A stretch of 7,532 bases of DNA from an uncultured Lachnospiraceae bacterium (GCA_905236585.1 CAJOQZ010000225.1:1-7532); one strand, 5' to 3'. Positions 1 to 6,627 are shown, numbered from the stretch's first letter. Notes: generated from the letters alone by a model not told the origin. Made by a program: numbers and translations.

Positions 1-1673
1 ACGAGCCGGTACGCCGGATATACGACGGCTCCCGCCGCGTCCGTAACGATATCCTCCTCATGCAAAAACGCATAGACGACATTCTCCTGCAGATACGCGA
101 TCGGACGGATGCGGTCCCCCTCATCCGGAGCCGAAATCGAAAACGTCGATTCATCTTCAAGATCCATGACGGAAAGTTTCGTATCGCAGACATCCGCATC
201 GATCCAAGATATATAACGCCCGGACGAGGACGCCGCGTACTGCGTGTCTCTAAGCCCCGAAAGCAGCGTAGTGATCGTCAGCGTCTCTAAGTTTACTTTT
301 ACCAGATTCCCGTCCGTCATCATATAGAAGTCGTTGTTGGCGTCCATATAGATCAGGTCGGAAAAGTTCGCGTTCAAAACCTGATACGAACGAGGCGAGA
401 CAACGAACGCCTCTTCCGTATTCGCGTTCGCCGACGGGTCGAAATGAAACAGATTGATCCCGCAGTACCCTTCATGCGAACCGGCGTTCATATACCCATA
501 GACGACGTAATCCATCGCGCCGTTCTCATCAATATTTAAGATGCTGACGTTATGCTCGTTAAAATTTTCCCGTGCATCATCTGCATTGCCGCTTCGGAAC
601 GAAAAAACCTTAATCAGAGAATCCGTGTTCTGATTGTATTCATACAGGTCCCCCGCAACAACGAAACTGACGATCGTTCCGGTTCCGTTGGCAAGGAAGT
701 TGAGTTTTTCGTCGCAGATCCCGAGCGTGATCATATTCTCCTCAATGGCAAAATGCCCGGGGTTTATAATCTCTTCCATGCTGCGCTCATAGTCGAGCAG
801 GTACATCCGCTCTTTGGTATAACGGATCTTAAAATACTCCTCGACGTTAAATCGATCCGCCGCGTCTTCATCCGCCGCCATCTGATAGTTGTACTGCAGC
901 GCGACGTAATCGTCTCCGATATCGCCGAGGCTAAGCCTCCTGCCTGATGCCTCTTTGCCCTTGAAGCCGTGCCAGCCCACCTGATCTAAGGACGAACGGA
1001 TGGAGACGTTGGACAGGGAGGCGCTGTCAAGGTTGTAGTTGGTCTCCAAATACGAGGCGAGCGAACTGTAATCATCGGAAAGAGCCGTTGCATGGAACTC
1101 CTCGGCAAAATCGATGCAGTCGTCGATATGCTCATTATCGGAAAGAATGACGCGGGTATAATAATGCGCAACGTCTTCGTCAATCGTCAGGGATAAGATC
1201 ACGAGATATTCCTCGCCCTCTTCGACGAGATTCGCCAACACGGGGGAGGCGGTGATCGTATCCCCGTTTTTTTCAAAATCCACTTCCGCGATATCCGCGA
1301 TCTTGCGGGTGGTATCGATGCTTCGCACCTCATAGGCGATATTGCTGATGTCCCTGCCGTAAGTATGTACGGTAATCGGAAGCGTCCGCCCGACGTCAAG
1401 CGGCGTTAGGGTATCCCGCATAAACGTCGCGTCCATCTCGTGCAAATATCCGTGAAGTTCATTCATCTCATATCCGTCATACGAAAGGGAGACGGTCGGA
1501 AGCGTCGCGGCGGCGGCAACCGATACATTTTCGACGGGGCGCCGGTTGAAAAAGAAGAAGAAAAAGGCGGACGCGCCGATAAATACAAAAAAAAGAAACA
1601 AAATCCTCACGCGGATCGCCCGCGATATCCCGGCATCCCGGAAGGATAAAGATTTATGTGATCGTCTTGACAT
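1..1673 (-). CDS. Membrane-anchored extracytoplasmic protein of unknown function (3' end outside window)
   Basis: The frame is open from an ATG at 1671-1673 to the left edge, giving 557 residues and no stop, so the C-terminus is missing. AAGGAAG at 1679-1685 lies 5 nt before the ATG and supports this start. The N-terminus is basic (RRSHK, then RAIRVR), followed by one hydrophobic segment at about residues 24-42 that is very rich in Phe. No lipobox is visible, so this is probably a signal anchor with the rest outside the cell. Residues 60-180 look like a beta-rich domain. From about 315 onward there are repeated strand-turn blocks (for example FVVAGDLYEYN, DYVVYGYMN, DLIYMDANNDFYMM, SGRYISWID) that resemble beta-propeller blades; this is inferred by eye. 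I do not recognise the family. The gene is divergent from the LTA synthase gene with overlapping promoters, which hints at an envelope role but does not prove one. Confidence 0.85.
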   Translation of the reverse strand, partial: MSRRSHKSLSFRDAGISRAIRVRILFLFFVFIGASAFFFFFFNRRPVENVSVAAAATLPTVSLSYDGYEMNELHGYLHEMDATFMRDTLTPLDVGRTLPITVHTYGRDISNIAYEVRSIDTTRKIADIAEVDFEKNGDTITASPVLANLVEEGEEYLVILSLTIDEDVAHYYTRVILSDNEHIDDCIDFAEEFHATALSDDYSSLASYLETNYNLDSASLSNVSIRSSLDQVGWHGFKGKEASGRRLSLGDIGDDYVALQYNYQMAADEDAADRFNVEEYFKIRYTKERMYLLDYERSMEEIINPGHFAIEENMITLGICDEKLNFLANGTGTIVSFVVAGDLYEYNQNTDSLIKVFSFRSGNADDARENFNEHNVSILNIDENGAMDYVVYGYMNAGSHEGYCGINLFHFDPSANANTEEAFVVSPRSYQVLNANFSDLIYMDANNDFYMMTDGNLVKVNLETLTITTLLSGLRDTQYAASSSGRYISWIDADVCDTKLSVMDLEDESTFSISAPDEGDRIRPIAYLQENVVYAFLHEEDIVTDAAGAVVYPAYRL

Positions 1674-1687
1674 GTCTACTTCCTTGC

Positions 1688-1716
1688 TTGTGAAAAACTA
1701 CAAAAAATGATACAAT
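1688..1716 (+). promoter_or_regulatory. Candidate promoter for the LTA synthase-like gene
   Basis: On the plus strand, TTGTGA (1688-1693; 4 of 6 consensus bases) and TACAAT (1711-1716; 5 of 6) are 17 bp apart. The start would be near 1723, giving a leader of about 150 nt. Its -10 hexamer overlaps the -10 of the opposing leftward promoter, so polymerase could hardly occupy both at once. No better plus-strand promoter was seen between here and the gene. Confidence 0.5.
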
Positions 1717-1735
1717 ACGAACGGTATTTTATCAA
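1707..1735 (-). promoter_or_regulatory. Sigma-A-type promoter for the leftward gene
   Basis: Read on the minus strand, TTGATA (1730-1735) and TATCAT (1707-1712) are separated by exactly 17 bp, each matching 5 of 6 consensus bases. Transcription would start near 1700 and give a leader of roughly 27 nt carrying the AAGGAAG ribosome-binding site. Confidence 0.7.
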
Positions 1736-1753
1736 GAAGAAGTTATTCGGATG

Positions 1754-1861
1754 CACGGAAATCAATTTTCATTGCCTTGGGAACAAACAAATCTCCGTGT
1801 TCGACGGCTACCTTAACCTCACACGGAGATTGTTTGTTCTCAATATATATAGTTCCGTGAT
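1754..1861 (+). promoter_or_regulatory. Structured 5' leader with alternative pairing, upstream of LTA synthase-like gene
   Basis: The core is a long hairpin: 1777-1790 pairs with 1830-1843 (14 bp, one G-U), A1791 is bulged, and TCTCCGTGT (1792-1800) pairs with ACACGGAGA (1821-1829), leaving a 20-nt loop. Outside it, CACGGAA (1754-1760) pairs with TTCCGTG (1853-1859). The four segments CACGGAAAT (1754-1762), ATCTCCGTG (1791-1799), CACGGAGAT (1822-1830) and TTCCGTGAT (1853-1861) can therefore pair either as 2:3 with 1:4, or as 1:2 with 3:4. No T-run follows any arm, so this is not a simple terminator. The last segment ends 15 nt before the ATG, close to the weak ribosome-binding site. I do not recognise a known riboswitch class. 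It could instead be a relic palindromic insertion. Confidence 0.5.
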
Positions 1862-1866
1862 TCGTT

Positions 1867-1879
1867 GGAAAAGATTATG
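1867..1879 (+). promoter_or_regulatory. Ribosome-binding site and start choice for LTA synthase-like gene
   Basis: GGAA at 1867-1870 lies 6 nt before the ATG at 1877-1879. An in-frame TTG at 1865 would add only four residues and has no Shine-Dalgarno sequence upstream (the preceding bases are AT-rich and then TTCCGTGATTCG). ATG 1877 is therefore preferred. The site is weak, which fits a leader that could control translation. Confidence 0.55.
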
Positions 1880-4123
1880 AAGGATCTGATTAAGGAACGT
1901 TTTGAACAGTTATTGCAGTTGAAAAAAAAGGCAGGCGGCGTTCTGCTTATGATTGCGTCTTTTTTTACGTTCCTTTGGGGGCGGATAAAAGCAGGGGCTG
2001 CCTTTCTTAAAGGCTTATGGAAAAACAGCCGCGCAAAACGCTCGATCGACGCGTTTTTTGCGTCGACGGCATACCAGCGGACGATTGCTTTCTTAAATTC
2101 GCATATCGTCGTCGCGCACATCCTGCTTTCATTGTTCGTCTGCTTTTTGCTCGAATGGCTCTCCCGCCATTCCCCGGCGGCGGCTTTCAACTTCGTTATA
2201 TATCATACTGCTGCCTACCTGTATAATTCCTTTATCGTCTTCGTCTGCTTCTCGCCGGTTTTCCTCATGAAGCGGCGGACATTCCTTCGAATGGTGATCC
2301 TCGCCCTTTTTGCCATGTTCGGCATCGCAAACTGCGTCATCCTCTACAACCGTGTGACGCCTTTCGGCTTTACGGATCTTAACATGATCGGCGACCTCCT
2401 CACCATGCAGAACACTTCTTATTTTACAAAAGAAGAAGGCATGCTGGTCATTGCGGCAATCCTTGTCTACTCGCTTTTGATGGTCGTACTCTACCGCAAA
2501 GGAAACAAACAGGAAAGCCGCATTCCCTACGCGCTCCGTCTCGCCGGGGTCATCGGTTTGTTTTCCTCCATACCGTTTGTGACGCAGGCGTCGCTCGACC
2601 TTGACATCTTAACCTCATATTTCGGCAATCTCGCGCAGGGCTACCTTGACTACGGCTACGTATACGGCTTCGCGACAAGCGCCTTCGACCGCGGCATGTC
2701 GCAGCCCGCGGGCTATACGCAAAGTTCAATAAAGCAGATCCTCGAAAAAACCGACATGGGAAAAAGCGGGATTACCGCACAGGACGGACCGAATGTGATC
2801 GTTGTGCTCTTAGAATCGTTTTTCGACGTTTCGGAGGCGGATTTCATCCGCACCTCGACGGACCCGATCCCCTATTTTCACGAACTGGAGGCGAACTATT
2901 CCACCGGACACTTAACGGTGCCGGTAGTCGGCGCGGGAACCTGCAACACAGAGTTTGAAATATTAACCGGCATGTCCTGCCAATTCCTTGGACCCGGCGA
3001 ATATCCGCAGAAAACGATCCTGAAAAAAACGGACTGTGAAAGCATGGCGGCGGACTTAAAAACCATCGGCTATTCCTCCGCCGTCGTCCACAACAACGGC
3101 GGCAATTTCTACAGCCGCGCCAATGCCTTTGCCCAAATGGGCTTTGATGAATTTACCTCAAAAGAACTATTGGACATAACCGACTACACGCCCCTTGGTT
3201 CATGGGCGACGGACGATATTTTAGTCGGCGGCACTTTAGATGCGCTTGACGCCACGCCGGGGAAAGATTTCATCTATACGATCACGGTGGAAGGGCACGG
3301 AGATTATCCGACGGAGAAAATCATCGAAGACCCGGAAGTCGTCGTCACCTGCGACGGCAAAGACGAAGAAAAAACAAATCAATGGGAATACTATACCAAT
3401 ATGATCCATAACGTCGACGGCTTCATCCATGATTTCATTGCGATGCTTGACGAACGGGGCGAGCCGACGCTCGTCATCATGTTCGGAGACCATGTGCCGA
3501 CACTGGGGTTGGAGGACCGGGAAGTCGCGACCGGCGACCTGTTCCAGACCAAATACATCACATGGAACAATTTCGGAATGGAAAAACGCGACGAGGATCT
3601 GACGTCGTATCAACTGGTATCCATGTATTTGGACCGTCTCGGCATCCACGGCGGCACGATCATGAACTACCACCAACGCCGCACCGAAGAAGGCGTATCC
3701 GCCAAGGCTAACAGTTACATGAGCGGTCTGGAGATGCTCCAGTACGACCTGCTCTACGGCAGACGCTACGCCTACGGCGGCGGCGACCTCTTCCCGAAAA
3801 GCGACATCGTTATGGGCGTCGGCGACGTCAGAATCGACCGCATCTATCCTTTTGCCGGGAAACTGCACATCTACGGGGACAACTTTACGAACTGGAGCCG
3901 CGTCTATGTCAACGGGGAAAAAGTCTCGACCACTTATGAAAGCGGGCAGTGCCTTACGATTGATACCGCTTCCGTAAACGGCGACGGAGACGTCATAACG
4001 GTGAATCAGAACGGTTCCAATTCCACGATCTTCCGTTCTTCCAACGCCTATACTTATTATGTTCCGCCGGAGCCGGAAGAAGCCGAGGCGGATGCACAAG
4101 CCGAATCTGATGACGAGACGTAA
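1877..4123 (+). CDS. LTA synthase family protein (alkaline phosphatase superfamily) with C-terminal IPT/TIG-like domain
   Basis: This 748-residue membrane enzyme probably transfers glycerol-phosphate or a related group onto a cell-surface polymer or glycan. About five transmembrane segments are visible (roughly 76-94, 108-132, 137-159, 189-208, 218-238), as in LtaS, preceded by a basic, partly hydrophobic N-terminus. The extracellular catalytic domain starts near 305. By alignment to the LtaS/sulfatase fold, Glu313 (NVIVVLLESF) and Asp538-His539 (MFGDH) are metal ligands, Thr355 (GAGTCNTEF) is the nucleophile, and His474 (VEGHGDYP) lies at the substrate-binding position. After the enzyme, about 652-728 resembles an IPT/TIG immunoglobulin-like fold (LHIYGDNFTNWSRVYVNG). 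A Pro/Glu/Asp-rich tail follows. At about 640-650 residues LtaS proteins are shorter, so the C-terminal module is extra. The true substrate cannot be read from sequence, so no ltaS symbol is given. Confidence 0.92.
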   Translation: MKDLIKERFEQLLQLKKKAGGVLLMIASFFTFLWGRIKAGAAFLKGLWKNSRAKRSIDAFFASTAYQRTIAFLNSHIVVAHILLSLFVCFLLEWLSRHSPAAAFNFVIYHTAAYLYNSFIVFVCFSPVFLMKRRTFLRMVILALFAMFGIANCVILYNRVTPFGFTDLNMIGDLLTMQNTSYFTKEEGMLVIAAILVYSLLMVVLYRKGNKQESRIPYALRLAGVIGLFSSIPFVTQASLDLDILTSYFGNLAQGYLDYGYVYGFATSAFDRGMSQPAGYTQSSIKQILEKTDMGKSGITAQDGPNVIVVLLESFFDVSEADFIRTSTDPIPYFHELEANYSTGHLTVPVVGAGTCNTEFEILTGMSCQFLGPGEYPQKTILKKTDCESMAADLKTIGYSSAVVHNNGGNFYSRANAFAQMGFDEFTSKELLDITDYTPLGSWATDDILVGGTLDALDATPGKDFIYTITVEGHGDYPTEKIIEDPEVVVTCDGKDEEKTNQWEYYTNMIHNVDGFIHDFIAMLDERGEPTLVIMFGDHVPTLGLEDREVATGDLFQTKYITWNNFGMEKRDEDLTSYQLVSMYLDRLGIHGGTIMNYHQRRTEEGVSAKANSYMSGLEMLQYDLLYGRRYAYGGGDLFPKSDIVMGVGDVRIDRIYPFAGKLHIYGDNFTNWSRVYVNGEKVSTTYESGQCLTIDTASVNGDGDVITVNQNGSNSTIFRSSNAYTYYVPPEPEEAEADAQAESDDET

Positions 4124-4134
4124 GTTCATTACAA

Positions 4135-4167
4135 AAGCGCCCTCCGTTTTGGAAGGCGCTTACTTTT
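4135..4167. terminator. Probable bidirectional Rho-independent terminator
   Basis: AAGCGCCCTCC (4135-4145) and GGAAGGCGCTT (4151-4161) form a GC-rich stem of 7 bp plus 3 bp with one C-A mismatch and the 5-nt loop GTTTT. On the plus strand TTTT follows at 4164-4167. On the minus strand the stem runs straight into a short run of T. It begins 11 nt after the LTA synthase-like stop codon and also lies downstream of prs, as expected between convergent genes. The T tracts are short, so efficiency is uncertain. Confidence 0.7.
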
Positions 4168-4214
4168 GATTCAAGGGTCAAAAGTTCCTACGGCAATTTT
4201 GACCCGCAAATCAA
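4166..4214. repeat. Palindrome at the end of the prs gene
   Basis: GGGTCAAAA (4175-4183) and TTTTGACCC (4197-4205) form a perfect 9-bp inverted repeat with a 13-nt loop. It is extended across a 3x3 internal loop by TTGATT (4166-4171) and AATCAA (4209-4214). The outer right arm overlaps the prs stop codon. No T-run follows on either strand, so it is not a textbook terminator. It may block 3' exonucleases, or be a dispersed repeat of this genome. Confidence 0.6.
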
Positions 4215-5392
4215 TATTCTCCTCTTTTATACTTGCTGACAAGCGACTGAATCCGGTCATACGGGTTCAAAAGCGACTCAATCGAACAGTCGTGGTTCAA
4301 CGTGTCGATGATAAACGCGATATATTTGCTCAGCCCGCAGCTGATGTAATAATCCCTCGACAAAAGTTCCGGCGACTGATAAACCAAATCTGTCGTTACG
4401 ACTTTATAGATCAGCCCCTCTTCCACGGCGCGGTCGAATTTCTCCATGCCGTTCGTAAACAGTCCGAACGTCGCCACCGCGAAAATCCGCTTCGCGTTGC
4501 GTTTTTTCAACTCCCTTGCAACATCGATCATGCTCTCGCCGGACGAGATCATGTCGTCCATGATGATGACGTCTTTGCCCGCGACGTTCGAGCCTAAAAA
4601 CTCATGCGCCACGATCGGATTCCTTCCGCCGATGACTTTGCTGTAGTCCCGCCGCTTATAGAACATCCCCATATCCACGCCGAGGACTGACGCAAGATAT
4701 ACGGCGCGCTGCGTCGCGCCCTCGTCGGGGCTGATGATCATCAGATGGTCGTTGTCAAACTCCAAATCCTTGACATTCTTGCAGATGCCTTTGACAAACT
4801 GATAGGTCGGCTGGACGGTATCGAATCCCGCCAGCGGAATCGCGTTCTGCACCCGCGGATCGTGGGCGTCGAACGTAATGATGTTGCCGACCCCCATATT
4901 GACCAAGTCCTGCAGCGCCAGCGCACAGTCTAAAGACTCGCGCATGCTTCTGCGGTGCTGTCTGCCTTCATATAGGAACGGCATGATTACCGTAATCCGG
5001 CTTGCTTTTCCCATCGCCGCCGCAATCAGCCGCTTTAAGTCGGAAAAATGATCGTCCGGCGACATATGGTTTTCATGCCCCGATACGGTGTATGTAACGC
5101 TGTAGTTCGTCGGATCAACGAGCAGATACAGATCCAGCCCGCGGACGGACTGCTTGATCAGACCTTTTGCCTCCCCCGATCCGAAACGCGGCGCACAGGC
5201 GTCCACGATAAAACTCGGCGCCGAATAGGATATCTGCGTAATGTCATCCATGTGCTGCATATCCCGGTTGGCTCGCCATTCGACAAGATAGTTGTCGACG
5301 ATCTCCGCCTGGTGCCGAAATCCTTTTAACGGAATCATCCCTAACGGGGCAACCGGTTTGCGGGTCAGTAAGGTTTCATCATTACGTGGCAT
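4211..5392 (-). CDS. prs: Ribose-phosphate diphosphokinase (PRPP synthetase), divergent long form
   Basis: This 393-residue cytosolic enzyme is predicted to make PRPP from ribose 5-phosphate and ATP for purine, pyrimidine, histidine, tryptophan and NAD synthesis. Visible family blocks are SVRG (82-85), PFLYEGRQHRR (138-148; the ATP-binding Arg-Gln-x-Arg is kept), FDAHDPRVQNAIP (174-186; catalytic-loop His kept), SPDEGATQRA (221-230), KRRD (246-249) and the PRPP loop IIMDDMISSGESM (276-288). In classical enzymes that loop reads DDMIDTGGT, so several positions differ. Classical Prs is about 310-320 residues; this protein has an N-terminal extension and an insertion near 98-112. The start is supported by AAAGGAG (5399-5405), 6 nt before ATG. 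It lies 70 nt downstream of the dnaC-like gene and may be co-transcribed with it. Confidence 0.9.
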   Translation of the reverse strand: MPRNDETLLTRKPVAPLGMIPLKGFRHQAEIVDNYLVEWRANRDMQHMDDITQISYSAPSFIVDACAPRFGSGEAKGLIKQSVRGLDLYLLVDPTNYSVTYTVSGHENHMSPDDHFSDLKRLIAAAMGKASRITVIMPFLYEGRQHRRSMRESLDCALALQDLVNMGVGNIITFDAHDPRVQNAIPLAGFDTVQPTYQFVKGICKNVKDLEFDNDHLMIISPDEGATQRAVYLASVLGVDMGMFYKRRDYSKVIGGRNPIVAHEFLGSNVAGKDVIIMDDMISSGESMIDVARELKKRNAKRIFAVATFGLFTNGMEKFDRAVEEGLIYKVVTTDLVYQSPELLSRDYYISCGLSKYIAFIIDTLNHDCSIESLLNPYDRIQSLVSKYKRGEY

Positions 5393-5434
5393 AGTTCTCT
5401 CCTTTGGTGCTTACACTACTGCCTCTATCTTATA

Positions 5435-5446
5435 CGCCTTTCGGCG
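5435..5446 (-). other. Short GNRA-tetraloop stem-loop between dnaC-like gene and prs
   Basis: On the minus strand CGCC-GAAA-GGCG forms a 4-bp GC stem with a GAAA tetraloop in the 70-nt gap before prs. It has no T-run, so it is not a clear terminator. TTGACT at 5447-5452 directly precedes it, but no good -10 sits 16-18 bp away: TATAAG comes only 12 bp later and GATAGA at 17 bp is weak. It may be a processing or stability element in a shared transcript. Confidence 0.3.
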
Positions 5447-5462
5447 AGTCAAGATTTTGTCC

Positions 5463-6446
5463 TTACGCAAGTTTCTTTTGGATTCGTATATCCCGTCCGT
5501 ATGTATGAATAAATGTATAGTGCTCCATGAACCTTGAAAAAATGCGCCCCGTATATAATTCGGAAATCTCCTCCATCCGAAGGTTCGTCGATATGATTAC
5601 CGAACCTTTGCGGTTCAGACGCTCATTGATCAAATCGAACAACTGCGAGTTGGTCATGGAATTGGTGAACTCGGTGCCGAGATCGTCAATAATCAACAGA
5701 TCCGTCTCCATCAGATCGGCGTATTCCGAGGGAATTTTGCCGTCTTTTGCAAACATGCGCTTTTTCAATATGTCAAACAGGGAAAATGCACTTAGATAGA
5801 TCACGGTATGCCCTGTGTCGATCAACTCCTTGGCAATGCAGTCGGACAAAAACGTTTTGCCCGTCCCCGTCTTCCCATATATTAACAGGTTACCGTGTGT
5901 TTTGTCAAAATCCGAAAGAAACGCTTCCGCGCTGTCAAACGCCCGCGCTGCGTAATCTCTTGCCGAAAGACCCGTTTTCTCGTCAATATCGTCATCGGCA
6001 TAAAAATCAAAAGAAAAAGTGTTAAAATTATGTTCTTTCAGCCGGTCGTTAAGATGCGACTGGGTATAAATCAAATCGATCGCCGCCTGCGAAAAACAAT
6101 GGCACCGCCGACCGTTGATAAAGCCGGTATCTTTGCAGTCCGCGCACCGGTACGGAGGCGTCAGGTAATCCTTATCGAAGCCCGCTTCGGTCATCAGCCG
6201 CTCTTTTTCAACGGTCAGTTCCGCAATCCGCCGGTGCAGTTCCTCCATCAGCGGCTTGCCCGGCTCCCGCAGCATGCGTTTTGCGGTATTCACCGAACTT
6301 TTGCTGATCTCGCGGTCGATCGCATCCAGCCGAGGAATCCGACGGTAAAGCGCCTGCTTCCGCTCCCGGACGTAGCGTTCGTTTTCGTTCATGCGGGCGT
6401 TGTAGTCCCGCATGATCGTATCGTATTGTTCATTCGTCAGCGCCAT
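5463..6446 (-). CDS. DnaC/DnaI-family AAA+ ATPase (probable replicative helicase loader)
   Basis: This 327-residue ATPase is predicted to load the replicative helicase onto DNA, working with DnaD. The N-terminal third (about 1-95) is charged and helical, probably coiled coil. A four-cysteine cluster follows, C101-x2-C104 and C115-x-C117, matching the zinc-binding module of DnaI-like loaders. The AAA+ core has Walker A GKTGTGKT (191-198), Walker B LLIIDD (250-255), a sensor-1-like STN (286-288) and an arginine-finger region GRIFSRF (300-306). All key residues are present, so it should be active. AGGAG lies 9 nt before the ATG and sits inside the 10-bp direct repeat at 6452-6461. The dnaD-like gene is directly upstream on the same strand, the usual pairing in clostridia. 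An IstB-like transposition helper is a relative, but no IstA-type transposase is nearby. Confidence 0.9.
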   Translation of the reverse strand: MALTNEQYDTIMRDYNARMNENERYVRERKQALYRRIPRLDAIDREISKSSVNTAKRMLREPGKPLMEELHRRIAELTVEKERLMTEAGFDKDYLTPPYRCADCKDTGFINGRRCHCFSQAAIDLIYTQSHLNDRLKEHNFNTFSFDFYADDDIDEKTGLSARDYAARAFDSAEAFLSDFDKTHGNLLIYGKTGTGKTFLSDCIAKELIDTGHTVIYLSAFSLFDILKKRMFAKDGKIPSEYADLMETDLLIIDDLGTEFTNSMTNSQLFDLINERLNRKGSVIISTNLRMEEISELYTGRIFSRFMEHYTFIHTYGRDIRIQKKLA

Positions 6447-6451
6447 ATTGT

Positions 6452-6461
6452 CTTACTCCTG
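6452..6461. repeat. 10-bp direct repeat, left copy (possible target-site duplication)
   Basis: CTTACTCCTG here is identical to 6628-6637. On the minus strand it reads CAGGAGTAAG and supplies the AGGAG ribosome-binding site of the dnaC-like gene. It directly abuts the palindromic element at 6462. Confidence 0.65.
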
Positions 6462-6519
6462 TTACCATTCACAACCTAACCGATCACTTTTTCTCATCGG
6501 TAATTCCGTGAATGGTAAC
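6461..6519. repeat. Stem-loop 1 of the palindromic element
   Basis: GTTACCATTCAC (6461-6472) pairs perfectly with GTGAATGGTAAC (6508-6519). Inside, ACCGAT (6479-6484) pairs with ATCGGT (6496-6501), giving a two-tier hairpin. Its outer left arm is also the element's terminal repeat. Confidence 0.8.
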
Positions 6520-6561
6520 GTCACATCGGCTGGCTTTCGCCGTTGAAAGAGCCGATGTGAC
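6520..6561. repeat. Stem-loop 2 of the palindromic element
   Basis: GTCACATCGGCT (6520-6531) pairs perfectly with AGCCGATGTGAC (6550-6561). A GG bulge is followed by CTTTC (6534-6538) pairing with GAAAG (6545-6549) and a 6-nt loop. The total is 17 bp, the strongest hairpin of the three. It abuts stem-loop 1 without a spacer and has no T-run. Confidence 0.8.
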
Positions 6562-6567
6562 TCGATA

Positions 6568-6598
6568 ATTATAGTTTGTCGGCTCGCCAGCCGCTCAA
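6568..6598 (-). promoter_or_regulatory. Possible weak promoter inside the element facing the dnaC-like gene
   Basis: On the minus strand TATAAT (6568-6573) is a perfect -10 hexamer, but the nearest -35-like TTGAGC (6593-6598) is 19 bp away, longer than ideal. If active, it would place stem-loops 2 and 1 in the leader of the dnaC-like mRNA. Confidence 0.3.
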
Positions 6599-6627
6599 CA
6601 AGTGAGCGGTTGCATCGTAAACTGTAA
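6569..6627. repeat. Stem-loop 3 of the palindromic element
   Basis: The outer stem is TTATAGTTT (6569-6577) with AAACTGTAA (6619-6627), one wobble. The inner stem is CAGCCGCTCA (6588-6597) with TGAGCGGTTG (6603-6612), one wobble and the 5-nt loop ACAAG. The right arm ends exactly at the right direct repeat. Confidence 0.75.

Larger units (their letters stand above)
6462..6627. mobile_element. MITE-like non-coding palindromic element (166 bp)
   Basis: This gene-free segment is bounded exactly by identical 10-bp direct repeats. Its ends are imperfect inverted repeats: TTACCATTCAC (6462-6472) and GTAAACTGTAA (6617-6627; reverse complement TTACAGTTTAC), identical at 8 of 11 positions. Almost all of the interior folds into three consecutive stem-loops. 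It encodes no protein, so if mobile it would need a transposase from elsewhere. Removing the element and one repeat copy leaves minus-strand CAGGAGTAAGACAATATG, in which the dnaD-like stop codon follows directly on the dnaC-like ribosome-binding site: a compact, typical operon junction. That is the strongest argument for insertion. I cannot name the element family, and no second copy is present in this window. Confidence 0.55.

Noticed and set aside
552..947. 131-residue open frame on the plus strand
   Set aside because: It is antisense to the continuous 557-codon leftward frame, which has a promoter and ribosome-binding site.
1587..1594. Run of eight A (T8 in the coding strand) as a possible frameshift or slippage site
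   Set aside because: It encodes Phe/Leu residues of the membrane anchor and the frame is open through it on both sides; nothing in the sequence requires a shift.
1865..1867. TTG as the start of the LTA synthase-like gene
   Set aside because: It has no Shine-Dalgarno sequence upstream; ATG 1877 has GGAA 6 nt before it.
3236..4129. 297-residue open frame on the minus strand opposite the LTA synthase-like gene
   Set aside because: It lies wholly antisense to a well-supported coding region, has low-complexity Val/Asp/Arg composition, and has no recognisable motif; it is a codon-bias shadow.
5435..5452. TTGACT plus downstream AT-rich bases as a dedicated prs promoter
   Set aside because: The only good -10-like hexamer (TATAAG) is 12 bp away, and the 17-bp candidate GATAGA matches at only 3 of 6 positions.
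5463..6446. IstB-type transposition helper instead of a helicase loader
   Set aside because: There is no IstA transposase or IS ends around the gene; the N-terminal cysteine cluster and DnaD neighbour fit a DnaI-like loader.
5895..6479. 194-residue open frame on the plus strand opposite the dnaC-like gene
   Set aside because: It is antisense to a gene with intact Walker and zinc motifs, and its composition is that of a shadow frame.
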